Positions 10,537 through 24,288 of a stretch of 64,000 bases of DNA are shown piece by piece. Each line of letters begins with the position of its first letter. Position 1 is the stretch's first letter. The notes beneath the pieces are model-generated. The model had not been told where the DNA came from and made no database searches. It worked only from the letters and a program-made list of their open reading frames with translations. This stretch comes from Crocodylus rhombifer (lineage: Eukaryota > Chordata > Crocodylia > Crocodylidae), in NCBI GenBank assembly GCA_038503035.1, contig JAVSML010018908.1:87866-151865 (forward strand), in the 5' to 3' direction. Position numbers and translations under genes: made by a program.

Positions 10537-13500
10537 AAAGAGAAGCCCGGACCTCACTTAGGAAACCCATACTCATAGGAGCAAATATTTCCAAGGTTGG
10601 ATCTATGGTGATCCAATACTTGCATTTGTTTTTATACTTGCATGTACATAAGCACGGAACATGGGCCCAGCAAACAAGAGTAACAAGAACAGTGCAAACA
10701 GCCACAGATACCAATAAAAGCAGTCCCTGCTTGGCTTATACCGTCCCATGTGCCCTATACTGGTTGCAAGAGAAGTCCTTTGATGAAATGACTTTCAGCG
10801 TTAGACAGCACCGTCCCAGGACAGAGGCTGCATCATGCGTTTAGTGAGGTGTGGGGCAGCTTATATAGGAAGGCCAATGGACGGTACCAAATGGCAGAGA
10901 TAAGCTGACCCAGCCCTGAAGAAAAGGGCAGAGCAGGGCACTGGACCACAGAGCACACCCAGAGGTTTGGTCCCTGTGTAACGTGCTACCTCCAGCCCTG
11001 CTTTAGCCATGTACGCAAGTATAGGCTTACCTTGGAAGGGTGCTAACCTGTCGCCTGTTTAGCAAAGCATTTCAGCACTGGCTTAAGCTCCACCAAAGGC
11101 AAGCCACTAGCTGAAGGAGGACAAACTTGCGTGCTTGGATGCTTTGACAAGCGGGGGCTTATATTTCCTTCTCACCAAGGGTGTTGACAGTTCTGCAGAA
11201 TCAGTGATGAAGTAAGTAATCAAAAACAACCCCCCACGGGTTTTCACACTGCCCAGGGGTTTTAACCCAGCTGTTGTGGGTCCCGCACCCTCATCCCATG
11301 GCAGCACTTGCCCTGATGTCTAGGAAACTGGGATACCACCATCTGTTCTTTAACAGTGACTTTAGGAAGCTCCGGGTCCGGGACTCGTGAGCTGGCAGCA
11401 TCCCCTTTGATCCTTCTGCCTTGAGGACTAGTTCTCACAGCACGGGGCTGCAGGATGTGTTGCTCTAACAGCAGGAACGCTGCCACCGTCGTTCTTCTTT
11501 CATCTGTTGGCGATAAAATCACAGCAGCTCTATCCAAGCATGCCCTGGGCTGCTTTCATAAGGCTCGCTCAGTACTTCTGAAAAGTGAAGCTTTATGTGA
11601 GGTCTGTATTCATACAACTCATGCTCCAGCTGATCGCCGTCCTTCCTCACATCAAGATCTCCATGCTACAGGCCTCCTCAGTATTTAATGAGAGGGCTTT
11701 TACATGTGCGCATGACTTTGTTTCCATGTAAACACGCGTGCTGGCCGCAAAGCCACACACGCCCATCCAAGCAAATAGTCCCCTGATCTTGACTCACTGA
11801 GTCTTTGCTGCGAAAGAAAAAAAGAAAGGGAGGATTTATTTGTGCACAGTGAGGGATTTGAGCCATGTTTTCTATGGAGTCCGTGCCCTGATGAAAGTCG
11901 CCGTGTCTCTTCTGCGCACTGCAGTTAATAAGTGAAACACGAAGGCAGTCATTAGTTGGGGGCCAGTCTATTTTGTTCCGAGTGCTCTGCCTTCTAGCTA
12001 AAGTCAGCAGCTTTCCTCTCCCCGGTGTAAAAGGTGGCTCTTGGTCCTCTATATAGGGCCTATGTCCTAGAAGGAGGTCTAGGTTGGGTTTCATGTCTAT
12101 TGCTCTGACATCTGTTGGCTTTTAGCAGTGCATGACATCCAGCAGGATCAAATATAATGTGATTTCAGAAAGGGTGAGATTTGTCAAATGCCAGTTCTAG
12201 CCCAGGATGACACAAAAAGTGCTGCAGGGCAATTATAGAAAGGTGGCTGTCTTGGAATAAATGTACTATGAAATCCTTCCTTTGTACTTGTTCGCTTCTT
12301 CCTTAAACTGCTCTTTTACTCAGGCCTCTACCAGCCAAGCGGCATGTTACTCGCTCCCCAAAAGGATACTGCTCCCTCCCCTACAGGGAAAGATGAAACA
12401 AGCACCCATTAAAAACAGAGCGTCATGATGCGTGGCATTAACAGGTTTGATGTTAATTTTTCGCTCTAACACCTTAAATAAATATTCTGGCATTTTGGTG
12501 CGTGTTGGGAGTTAAAAATCAGCTGACTGCACTCAGTCAACATTTTCCCCTCAAACTATTCCCCCCACAATAAAAAAAATGCCTCTTTCATAAAAATGGA
12601 AATCTTCGTGGCTTTTTGATTTTTCCTGTAGATATTTCTTTAAAAAAAACACAAAAGCGCCGTCTTCTTTTTTTTGGCAGTCAAAAACTAAAGTTCACTC
12701 ATTAGGTGCAAGCTTTCAGTTAACCAAAATGTTTTTGCCTGTCCACCTGAATTTTTTGCAGGCCCTGATGGTTAAACTACTAAAACAAATTTCAGGCTTG
12801 GGGATTTTATTTTCTACAAAAAAACACCCCCAAAAATTTCATAGAAAAAAATCTGAAAAGAGGGGCAAAAAATATTTTAGCTAAAGTATTTCACAGAGAA
12901 AAATATAATTTCCATGATGCCTTTGCAGAAGAAACTCTGTGGTTTGTTTTGTACAGTACTGCAATAGTTCCAGTTTGGTTTATGTGTCTCATGCATAACT
13001 ACTGTAAGTAAAGGTTTATATTTTTTGTGACTGGTGTTCTGAGAGTGATCAGAGTTAATAATGATGCTGGCAGGTCAAGCCTTCGTACCTTGCACTTTAT
13101 TCTCTAAAAACAGCCTTCCAGGATATTACCAAAGGGCTAGGCAAATCCTGCACTAGTTTGTAGCATTCTGAATAACAGATTATAGGTCTTAAAGTTATAT
13201 TTTACCATTTCCAGTTGCCATGATCATAAGCTACTTCACCCTTTTGAGTGCAGCTTATTTCAAGTCTTCTTAAATGTCCCCGATTGACATGAGTTGGCCA
13301 CACCAAAGTACCATGCCAAAAGTCTTTAAGGATTTTGCTGGCTACACTGCTGCTTGCTGGTATAAATCCCATGTTAGATGGTAAAGAACAAGCCAGTGGG
13401 CATTTTCAGGTGAGGCAGCTCTTCATTTATTCTAATTCTTCTTCTTTTGGAGTCTGATCACAAGGAAACCCAGCAGCCTCACCTCTGCTCCTTGGCAAAG

Positions 13501-13758
13501 ACTGAACTACTCTAATTCCAGCCTTGTTACAGCTCACTCCCTGCCCCAACCCTCCTATCCTTCCATCCCAGAGTGCGCTTTACATCTCTTTATTGAAAGA
13601 AACCCTAATAATTGATGATAACTTAGTGGCAGGGAGCAAGTTATACATCGAAACATTTTTCAGCCTTAAAGGGTCTGCTGCTGCTCCAAGCGCTCTCAAC
13701 CCCTCCCTCCCACACCGCTCTGCCAGGTCCCTCAGATGTCACAGCTGACCCCGCAGGC

Positions 13759-14002
13759 CAGGTGCAGACATTCATTCCACTTTTACCTGCATCAGTGATC
13801 AGAAACTGGTTTATACCCATAACAGAAGTTCAGCACATGTAGACTGGTTTAAAAATGGCAGAACCCAGTCTAAGATTTGCTCCCCGCCCAGGGCAAATGT
13901 GCGGTCTGTTCACTACAATCTAGACTTTCTAAACTGGCTGCTTGCAGAAAACCATGTAATTTAGACTGATTCTGCCTCCGGCTTTTTGCATGTCTGCACC
14001 TA
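13759..14002 (+). mobile_element. MITE-like element, AGGTGCAGACAT termini (copy 1)
   Basis: The element starts CAGGTGCAGACATTC and ends with the reverse complement of CTAGGTGCAGACATGC, giving terminal inverted repeats of about 12-14 bp. Internally it reads AGTGATCAGAAACTGGTTTA and GGTTTAAAAATGGCAGAA. These blocks recur in the same order, reverse-complemented, at 54863-55052. No coding potential; the superfamily is not recognised. Confidence 0.65.
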
Positions 14003-16851
14003 GCCATGCTCTCTGACTGCTCTTCCCAATGAACAATTTGGGTGCTGAATGCTTTGTCTGCCAAAATGCTGTTGGGGGAAGCTGTCTGGGAAGAGAGGAG
14101 CCTGGGCTGCCACCCAAAGCCCTGAGTTCATGCACTTCCTCAATGCCAACACGGCCGCTGTAACCTGTCCTGGGTCATGCCTCTTGGACCAGGTCCCTCC
14201 ACCAGCCCCTGATAGCTCAGTTGCACAGGAGTAGGGGGGCTCACAACCTTATTAAAAAGCCATCATAGGGGAATACCAACATTTTTGCCTCTCATCAAAG
14301 ATAAATGCCTCAGTGTCTCCTTTTCCCAATGGAAACCTGGCAATGCTGATGGGATTTTGCCCTGATCCTATTTTCCAGGGTCTCATGTCTTTTGCTCTGC
14401 TACTCCATTACTTCTGACCAAAGCACCATTTTAAGTCAGCTTCCCACATGCACTGGACCAGCTGCCTTCCCCAAGGTTTTAGGTGACATAAAACTCTTCT
14501 CATGAGGCTTGAAGCTTTCTAAGATTTACATTGGCTGGAGATTTGGCCCTAGGAGACCTAGTCTTCGTGCAACTATTGCTCAATGAAAGTCATGTTTCTA
14601 AATCATTTGAATTAGCTGGTTGAAAAACCAACCCTGCCTGGACTCTCTTCAGCAGACTCCTTTTCAATTGAATCTAAATGGGGAGCAACCAGGGTTCAAT
14701 GGGTTTAACAGTATCCACACGGCAGTTTACAGCCACTTAGCGGAATTGATTTAAAAAGGGGTTGAGTTGAACCGGAGCAACTGGTGCACCGGGACAAGCC
14801 CCAAAACCATAAAGAAGGAGCACAACACAAAGTGACAATCATGCCATCTGCCGCACTGGTAGCTTGTGCCATTGGAATGGGTGAAGAGAGGCTGGAGATT
14901 GCCCTAGCTGAACGGGGCTCCAATTTTAAACACCGCTTTGTCACAAACAACTATTCACTGAAACAGCAGACAGAAATAAAGGCTCCCTGAAAAGAGCAGG
15001 TCCTGAATCTCTGTTTTAAGGTAGAAGCAATCCTCACAGGGTTAGGGTCTCCAGGTAGGGGGTCCGAGCAGGGGCTGCAGGGGCCAGGGGAGGTCTCACT
15101 GCACTTGTATTAGTCACTGCTCTGCTCTGGATTTGTCTGTGCAAATTCAGACTAACAAAGGGACTGATGCACGCAGAACAAAGGATCCTAGGACAAGACA
15201 GCAGCTGGCTGGACTTCCTGCTGGGACGCAGTAGCGCAGCAGCAGATAGCACTGACCGGAACGATTCACGAGCACAGTGACCGAAGCAGTGGGACAGGCT
15301 CTGCGAGGCTTTTCAGACCCTTAGCTATTATTAATAACATTTATTTCACCATCTGAGGCACAGCATTATATAACCGCTACCCACAAGGCTTCCAATGCCT
15401 TGCTTTGGAGAAAAAGCGGACTGATTTGACTTGTTTGAATAGTGATCCAGAGCTTAGAGACCAGTTCCAGGACAAACCAGATGGCCCGACCATGTGTTTG
15501 TCATAAAGCGCAGGAGACAAAAAAAAAATGTTGCTGTTTTGTGACACAGCATGTGGCCATATGCCCCCGGATTGGGGTAATCGGCTGCCACCCTGCCCGT
15601 ATTTCCATTTTAAATACTACTTGTAATTGAAATTTTGTTTTCCAACCACCAACAGGGCTTGTCCACAGATGGCAGCAAGCTCTATTTGTGTATACAAGCA
15701 GCACCATCTCCCACCTTAAAAAACAACATCTTTCCCTTACTATTTCGTGTCCAAACTAAACGGCGAAGTCCTGCTTTTCCAAGGAAGAGAAAAAGCAACT
15801 CTGCACCTTTCAAATCACGCTTTCTGTCACATCCTCTCTTCAGGGTGGCTGTACATGGTGGGCAATGCAACAGTGTAGCTCTCCTTTTCTGCAAGCATCC
15901 ACAGGACATCCAAATATCAGGGCCCAATAACACAGGTGTGCAATTTGCAGAGCAATTTGCAATGCACATAGAGCTAAAACACACCAAGGTTATTGCACTG
16001 AAGCTTTGAGACACTGAAGTAAAGGACCCTGTATCAAAATGATAGCAACCCACAGTGCTTCCACCATCTTCCTCAATTGAAAAGTCCTTGAGGAGTCCTC
16101 CCCTCCTGCCAAGAGCAGCCAAAAGTGCTGCATATATTTTATTCTTTAGCTCCATCAACTCCAAATTTTACTGTGTGCATTTACTGTGCTCATACTCAGG
16201 GCAGATAAAAGTAGATCTACAACTGATTTTTTTTAAAGTAACGTTCAGACAGCCCCGGCCCCACACTGTCACTGCCCCAAGACCCCAGGGTCTCCCCAGC
16301 CCCGCCTGCCCCTCTTACTTCCAGCTGCAGCCCCATCCCTGCCACCCTGCCTGCGAGGGTCCTGCCCCTGGCAGTGTGTGCGGGGCGGACAGGCTGGGGT
16401 GTCTGCGCAGCAGGACTAGGTCTAGCAGCAGCAGCCAGAAGGAGCTGCTGGGAAATGGAGTCTGTTGCGGGCCAGATGTGCCATTTTGCCCACACCTGCT
16501 TTAAGTCAATCTGGCTGGGTAAGAGCAAGAGTGAGAATACATGGGCAGAAGAAAGAAAAAAAACCCCAACTTCAGTAAAAAAACTCGAGAGAGAAAGATC
16601 AGGAAGCACAAGTGAAAGAATGATAGATCTGAATCACGAGGCTGAAAGCCCAAGAACTGGAAACACAGCCAAAAGCACCAGACGTGTCACATCATGCGCC
16701 CAACTTTAAAAAGCCTAATTCTCCATCTTGGAGGCATCTCCTGCCACTGTAGGGCCTAGCCCTGTAGGACCCAGTTTCTCATCTATCTTGGTACTGCCAC
16801 CATAAGCAGTCATTGAGCAGAGCTGCAATGGGCAATGGTCACTTTGGCGGT

Positions 16852-17126
16852 AACCAGTGTGGTCCAGTGGTTATGACATTGGATTGGGAGCTAGGAGGTC
16901 TGAATCCCATCCCCATCCTATTGTCCTCAGGCAAATCCCAACATTTCTCTGTGGTTATTTCCCAGCCCCTCCAGTCCTTTTCTAGCCACCTGGATTGTAA
17001 TGTCCTTGAGGCAGGGGATGTTTCTACTAGATGTCAGCCAAGTGCCTAGCACAACGTGGCCCCAGTCCTGCTTGGGGCCTCAGGATCTTGCCATCATGCA
17101 AACAAATAAATAAATTAATAAATAAT
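16852..17126 (+). mobile_element. tRNA-derived SINE with A/B boxes and (AAAT)n tail
   Basis: An RNA polymerase III promoter is visible: A box TGGTCCAGTGG at about 16860-16870 and B box GGTCTGAATCC at 16897-16907, with tRNA-like spacing. The body carries a MIR-like middle and a 3' segment with CCTTGAGGCAGGGGATG and GTGCCTAGCACAACG, and ends in AAATAAATAAATT. The family name is not certain. It is not a functional tRNA gene because no acceptor stem or full cloverleaf is present. Confidence 0.75.
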
Positions 17127-18519
17127 GGTGCAAACAAAAACCCCGACGAGCAGAAGACAGAAAACAGACGCAACATCTGCAAACGATTGAACTCTTCAGC
17201 TCTTCCGTAATAGCTGCCGTTCCAATTTGAGCGGCTGCGATTTCTTTTTCTTTCTGCCTCGCAGTAATACAGTATCATACTTTCCATTTTATGAATGCTA
17301 ATTACGTGCTATTCAAAAGACAAGACACCTCCAGAATGATTTGGAAACAGGGGGAGGAAAAAAACCAGCCGGATGGATCACACTTGCAAGGTACTATGCG
17401 ACTGGAAGCTAATTTGACCAACCTGGAGTCAGCAGAGCTGGGCAAGGCAAATATTCATAGACTGAAAGCTAATTGATTTGGTTTGCATTAAAAACCAGAC
17501 CTAATTTAAACAGAGGTATTTCAGCTGCAAAACGGAATTCACAAGTTATTCAAATGCCTCTGTGCTTCCCCCAGGGCTACCCAACTTAATTATGATGCCG
17601 AGAAACAAATCAGCCAACCAATCGCATCTTCTTTCCAGCAATTGCTGGAATGTTCAAATTGTTAATTTTTTTCCTATTGGCAGCCTTGCTTCACAACAGC
17701 CCATGCTCCAGTGTTATCAAACAAATGTGTTTGAGATTATGTTCAAATATTTAACAGTAAACCTTTCTTTAATAGTGGATTCATTAGAAGTACTGTTTTC
17801 CATGGAGGCCTTCCAAGGAAACGGCGGGCATGAATACAATTCATTGTCTCAAATCAAATAATATTAATACTTTGCACTTTAATTACTTCTTTCCTTTGAG
17901 GAGCTTTATACAGCTTAATAAAGTTTCACAATGTGCACGTGGAAGGGGGCACAGCACATTGGTTTTGTAGCACAGATAAACAGAGGAACATAAAGGGGGA
18001 GACACTTGTCCAATGTTACAGGACAAGTCTGATACCAAACCCCATTTTTCAACAGGAGCACTAAGGAGACATACTCTCTGCACAGACTGCCTGGGCTGGG
18101 GGCCCCGGGAGTGGCAACTGCAGAGCCACAGGCTTCTCACGCTTGCCAAACTCACCCAGCAGGATGCTGCCAGTGCTGGAGTCTGCAGCAACGTTTCTAA
18201 GGGGCGTCCCTCAGTCCTTAGCATCTCAGTCACTGGATCCACTCCAGGAATAGGTCCGCACTGCGTTCTGGGAGAGCTGGTACATCCTTCCCCAGCTCCT
18301 GCATGGAAACGTCTTGGTCTGCCAAGTCATTTCACTGCCACGCTTCTTACTGGCTTGCTCCAGCAGGTGCCAAGCCATAGATCCAGCACGGCAGGATGAA
18401 TGGCTCCTGCTCATGGTGGCATTACTGCAGCAGGATGCTGGCAGACAACCTGGGGAAAGAGTGCAGCAGTGTCCTCCAGCAGCCCCTCGGAAGTCAAGGA
18501 CACTGGCTCTGCGGGTGCA

Positions 18520-19170
18520 GAGACAGATATGAGCCAGCAGTATGCCCTTGTTGCTAAGAAAGCTTAATGGCATCCTGGGCTGCATTGGTAGGTGTGTTGC
18601 CAGCAAGTCAAGGGCAGTGAGTCGTCCCCTCTATTCAGCAGTGGTGAGGCCACATCTGAAGTCCTGTGTCTAGTTTTGGGCCCACACTACAGAAAGGATG
18701 TAAAAATTGGAGACAGTCCAATGGAGGCAACAAAAAAATTGTTTGGGGGCTGGGGCATGTGGCTTCTCAGGAGATGCTGAGGGAACTGGGCTTATTCAGT
18801 CTGGAGAAGAGAAGACGGGGGGGGGGGACGGGGGGGGGGGATGGGTGTTGTTAACAGCAACCTTCAACTCCCTGCAGTGGGGTTGCAAAGATGATGGAGC
18901 TGGACTGTCAGTAGTGGCAGATAACAGAACAATAGTCTCAAGTTGCAGCAAGGGAAGATTAGGTTAGATGTTAGGAAGAATTTTCTTACTAGAAGGATAG
19001 AAAACACAGAAACAGGTGACCCAGAGAGGTTGTGGACTCTCCATCCTTCGAGGATTTTAAGACCTGGCTCAACAAAGCTCTGGCTGGGATGATCCTTCCT
19101 TGAGCAGGGGGTTGGACTAGATGTGACCTCCTGAGGTCCCTTCCAGCCCTCATGATCTAGGATTCTGTGA
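18520..19170 (+). mobile_element. CR1 LINE 3' fragment, frame-broken
   Basis: This decayed CR1 spans the RT C-terminal region (ATGAGCCAGCAGTATGCCCT, then TGGTGAGGCCACATCTGAAG) through the 3' UTR (GGGGGTTGGACTAGATGTGA) and an ATTCTGTGA tail. It is interrupted at 18817-18840 by two G11 tracts, so no continuous frame remains. Confidence 0.88.
18817..18840. repeat. Paired G11 tracts inside CR1
   Basis: Eleven G, then AC, then eleven G. They lie where CR1 consensus would encode the RRLRGDL region, so they are an expansion or an assembly artefact. Confidence 0.85.
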
Positions 19171-22100
19171 CAAGGCAGGTAAGATCTTTCAGGTTGGAAG
19201 GCAACACAACACAGTGAAGATACCTGTTGCATGCTGAAGGCTCCTCATATATAGAGTGGAGCCAGACAGTTAGCCACAAGACCACGCCATCTTCAGAGCC
19301 TCTTTGTAGGGAAAGCCACTGCAGGGAGCAGTGCAGGAAGCTTTCACTAGCATCAGGGAGCAAGTAAGGGAGGCCTGGCCGGTGCAGAGGCAGGTTGCAG
19401 CTGCTCTCTGGAAGCTGGCTTCCCCTTCCTTTCCTTCTTTGTGTCCTTGTCACAAGGTATTTAGCAGAATTCACAGATTTGTTGGAATCCAACAGACTAC
19501 ACCAGGAATACTTCTGCTTTGGCCTCAAACGTGTGGCCTCTGGGTTGTCAACCATGCACCTTAGTGACTGTGCCACCCCAAGCCCCGCTGGCTGGCCCAC
19601 ACTGCTACTGGACAAGCCATGCAGGGGTAAGCCTAGTTGCGACAGTGCCATGGCCACAGAGGTTCCCAAGGAAGTTAATGGTGTGTTGAGATGGGAACTA
19701 GTGTGCCCAAACTAGCAGCTGGTTATGAGAGAATGGGCTTCCCAGGATGCATAGGTGCTACTGGCAGGAGCATTGTAGCCACAAGACATGCATGATATAT
19801 CAACTGCAAGAGAGAGCACCCCATATTCACACAGGTCTTCGTTGATTAAACAGCAAATCTGGCATGTCAGCGTGGCTTACACCACCAAAGTGCAGGATGG
19901 CAGCATGTCAAGGAGACCCAACATTCGCCTACTGGAGTAATGCAACACGAGAGGGAATGAGGGGGCAAAGGAACAGGAGGCTGCATGCTCCTGCCATGCA
20001 CGCAGGAGCTCATTTAGTATTTGCTTTTGATGCTTTAATAAAATCCTTGCCTGTGACTTCCTGACTCCGGATTTTTGCCCCAGTTCCTCACATGCCACAG
20101 CACTGTACAGCTGGACCCATTTGCTAACATCACATTGGGCTAAGGTAGCCAGGAGTCTTCTGAACACCACCGCAGCCAGCTGGGCTGAGAGGACACGGCT
20201 AAGTCAAGACACAGACAGATGTGTGCAACCTGGTGCCTTCAATAGTGAAAGTTGCCCAATTTGGGGGGTAGGGGATTTGCATGTCCTGCTCTCTTCACCC
20301 CCAGACACACAGGACTTGATCAGTTGTACAGGGGAAGCGTGAATGGTGAACGTTTGATAATCGCAGCATGCAGTGGGGTTTGGAGCTCGGAGCCCAGCAG
20401 CTGCAGGATGAGACCGTACAGACTGGAGCCCGTGGGCACTGGAGCGGGAAGGTTGCATCCTGGGGCTGTCAGAGCGAGCCGCAGCTCCTGCAGCAGGGAG
20501 TCCTGCTCCCTCCTCTGGCTGTGTTCAAGATGCCGTACAACCCTGCTCTCCTCCTGCTAGGCTTCCCCCTCCCTTCCCCGCTCCTTCTTCCCTCTGCAGG
20601 GTTTGCTGGTCCTGTGCCCAAGTCACTTGTGCATTCTTACAGAGCTGGTCCCCGGCCCACCTCCCCCCTCACACAGCCTGCAGCAGCAGAAGGTCCTGCC
20701 AAGGTGATGAAAGAGCCTATTATATATATTTTTTTGTCCCAGGGAAGATAGAAACAAATCCCCCGTTTATATTCTGCCTCGTGGCAAGGCCACAGGTTGA
20801 GACGTCTATTGACTTGTCATGCATGACACCCTGCCCTGCTCCCGTCGGCCAGACTGCCAGCCCACGGCCACGCAACAAGTCAGTCTGAAAGCCTTATCGT
20901 TTCCAACGCGATCTAACTGCCCTAATCCCAGCTCCTTCCACTCAGACGGCTACTAGTCTGAATTTTAACAGTGTTTCGGGCCAGGGCGCCAGGGAGGATG
21001 CTGATCTGCTGGACAGCCCAGCAGAAGAGGAGCACTTTTCTAGGCCTGTGCATGACCGAAATCTTTTGCTGGCTGCTGAATGAGTGGCAATACAAAGGAA
21101 TGGAGAGGGCTCATAAATGACCTGAGCAACTGTGGGGAGCTTACCAAGGGCTGTGTGAAGCTCCCTGAGACCAACCACATCAAGACACTGAACTGGAGGC
21201 TCACTACCAAACCCGGGCTCCCTCTGCCCATTCCTGCCCCTTTCCTAGGCTCTGCAGCAAACAAGGAGGACAAGGAAAGGTGTACTGCTAACCCCCAGGG
21301 ATGTTTTCAGAAGTTCCAGTGGCTGCATTGTGTGACCGAGGCTGCCCAGGACAAAGCTTTGATATCAGTAATGGTTGATGAGTCTCTCTCAGTGTAACCA
21401 TTCCCAAGAGAGCGCTGTTCCAAAGATGCATGCAGGCTTGCTAATCCCAGTTTGGATCGTTTCCTGTTATGTGAGGAGTGCAAGTGGAGGAAGGGCAAGT
21501 CGTTAGCTGCGCTTTTAACGTTTTCCCTCACTTTGAATCCACCTTGGATCACGCACAACACTGAACAGCGCCCAAGATATTCCCCTAGCCCATTCAGCCA
21601 ACTCCAGAGCCAGTTCTTTTGACTCTGCTCTCAGAGTCTCTTCCAGTGTCAGTTCCAACTTCTTGGCTTCCCATGCAAAAAATAAAATAAAAATCAGGCT
21701 ACTCTTACTCAGAAGCCTGTCATACAGACAGCAGGCGCCGCACTCGGTGCTGGTGAACACCTAATTGAAAGTCTTGCAGAAGAAGCAGGTACCCTGGGAG
21801 TTACAGCTGCCTTTCTTCACCTTCCAGGTTTAGACATTGTATATCCTGCTCTGGCCAATGGTCTGCTCCACCCCATCCTGGTCCTTACTCCAAGGCCCCT
21901 TTGGGCCTCTGGTCCATACGCCCTGCTCCAGTCACATGGGCAGGTAAACCAGACTTCTGCCACATGCTATTTGATGGAGCTGAACTGAGCAGAAAGCAGT
22001 GGAGTCAGCCACGAAGGTGTGTCCACAAACTGCCCATGCACAGATGGGAAGGCAACATGGAACATGGAAAGAGGCCGGTGTGCACAGGCCCAGGGAATTG

Positions 22101-24219
22101 TGCACTGCTTGAGAAGACTATTGATACAGGACCTCATCTCTCCAGCCTTTAGCTGAGTGCTCACTTAAACCTACTCTCAGCCACACAAGCAGACCCAGGC
22201 CCAAAGCACAAATTATTTGGCACATGGGATCTGCAGGAGAACAAAAGAAAATGGCAAATCAGGCTAAAATGCTCCAGGTCTTCCCTGGTGGGCTGCCAGG
22301 TCATCTTCACCTGATCATAACCATCTCTCTAGTAAAACCCAATATACTTTACTTTGCCATTACCAGACCTGTATTTGCATGGGAGTGTTTGATAACCAGA
22401 GCCCAAAGCTCATATGCGAAGATGCTCCAGGCTATTCTCCAGTCAAACTGGAGAGAGGAACAGCAGGAAGTGTATTGGACAACTATTAGTATTAGAATGC
22501 CTGAGCCAGGAGTTGTCACTGACAAAAAGGCAAGTTTCAGCCCAGGTTAAACGGCAGCCTGAGTTTTACTCGACTCTCAGGAAGGTCTGTTAGCTGAAGC
22601 TGAAAGCACTCCAAGCCTGGGTCTAAAGGCTTTTCCATTTGGCTGGGAAGGGATTGAGACAACAAGTGTGTAAGAGCCTAGGTTGACTGTGCAATGCAGA
22701 CCAAGTCTCACTATCCCTCCCACTTAGCACGAAGCCTGGAAGGCAGGCCATACTAGTTTGCTTGAATCTGGTCTCCAGGAAGCAGGAACATTTTCCAGCA
22801 ACCTACTTCTTTTTACAGCCATGCATGTGTACAGCACATCCTGGATACTGGCATTTTAGTGGAGATGCACAGCTTGATTACTGCTTGAAATACCAGCTCT
22901 GAAGAAGAGCAGCCAATAAACTCCCTACACATGCAAAATCCAAGTGGAAAACAAGGCAGGTGCATATGGTTCAGACATTTTCCTCCAACTACTAGACACA
23001 ATTTATTTGCACTGCTACTCCCCATCTCAGGCTAGATGCTCAGCTAGTTTATGGCAGGACAACTACACTGATGTCACTGATATTATCCTCATCTACAGCT
23101 GCGGAGAATCTGGCCTCTGGTGTTTTAGAAAGCTACAGTTTTAGTCCACTTGATCCTACTCCAAGTCCACTGAAGTTGGTTAAACTACTGCCATGGACTT
23201 CAATGCACTCTCAATCATGGCCTTAGCAATTATCTTGGCTACTCTCATCTGGGTTTGGACTTAGTGTTGGAGCCCAGTAACATAGGCTAGCTTACATGCA
23301 TCCCTCAACTTCAGCATGTATGGGAATCTTTGCCGGGGCATTTATTTACAGACCATCAGGCATGGGTCTATAGTCACCAAGCTTTCTTATTAAGGAAATG
23401 TATAAAGATCATGGCTGCTTTTAAAAAAAGTTAAGCACTAATTAACCCAAAACCAAATTTAAGAATATTAGTTAAAAAAAAAAAAAATGAAATGGCAGGA
23501 AAAAAATAACGGTTTTCCCCAGGCATGATAAGTGCTTGCAAAGATTTCACTTGCTCAAAAACTCTTTTCTCAAGTACCTTTGGCAACAATGCCAGAATTA
23601 AACCTTCTCAGGTTGCTCTAGGAAAAATGAAAAAAAGTGTAACGTGCTTATTGCCAAAGGTTTCATACGTAGCAACCATTAAAGACAGCACATGTTATGG
23701 CAACTGGCTCAACACCCAGAGCACGCAGCACCATTTCTATATTGGAAGGATCTTCTTTATCCTGCTTTTCAATACTCCCCTCTCAGGCAGATGTTAGTGC
23801 TTAGTCCTTTTGATGTATTACTCAATGATAAACACACTTATGTCAGATGAGTCACCACACGCACACAGTGCTGTGTTTTCAAGGATAACATGTTAGAAAT
23901 GCAGTGCATTTACAGTCATGCCCAATTACAAAAGCTGCAAATAAAGAAAACACGCTCTGCGGGGCAAACCCTATTCAAATATACGGTTCACTCTGAAACC
24001 TCACAAAAGTTGCAGCTATTAAGCACCTACTATTCACAATGGTACTTAGTATGTCATCAACCACGCTGCAGTTAACTATAGCTGGGCAGAGAAAGATACA
24101 AAGCAGTGTCAAGGCTGAGAGGCACATCCTGGAGGTGTGGCAGAATTTTTTCCCTGCTCTTGAGCTTAGCGGAAACAGGGCTTTATATTTTGCAGTATTT
24201 ATGTGCATTATTCAACAAA

Positions 24220-24288
24220 TGTGCATAGGGCTGGACTCAATCTTCTGAGGTCCCTTCCAGCCCTAAGGTCTATGAAATCTATGAAAAT
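24220..24288 (+). mobile_element. CR1 LINE 3' tail fragment
   Basis: GGGCTGGACTCAATCTTCTG, then AGGTCCCTTCCAGCCCTAAG and a TCTATGAAA x2 tail. The tail type matches the copy next to exon 5 (4561-4747), so both may belong to one subfamily. Confidence 0.8.

Noticed and set aside
15682..16164. 160-codon minus-strand frame
   Set aside because: Composition is uneven, a plus-strand frame overlaps it, and no family pattern or consistent splice sites were seen.
16861..16907. tRNA gene
   Set aside because: A and B boxes are present, but no acceptor stem or cloverleaf follows. It is the head of a SINE.
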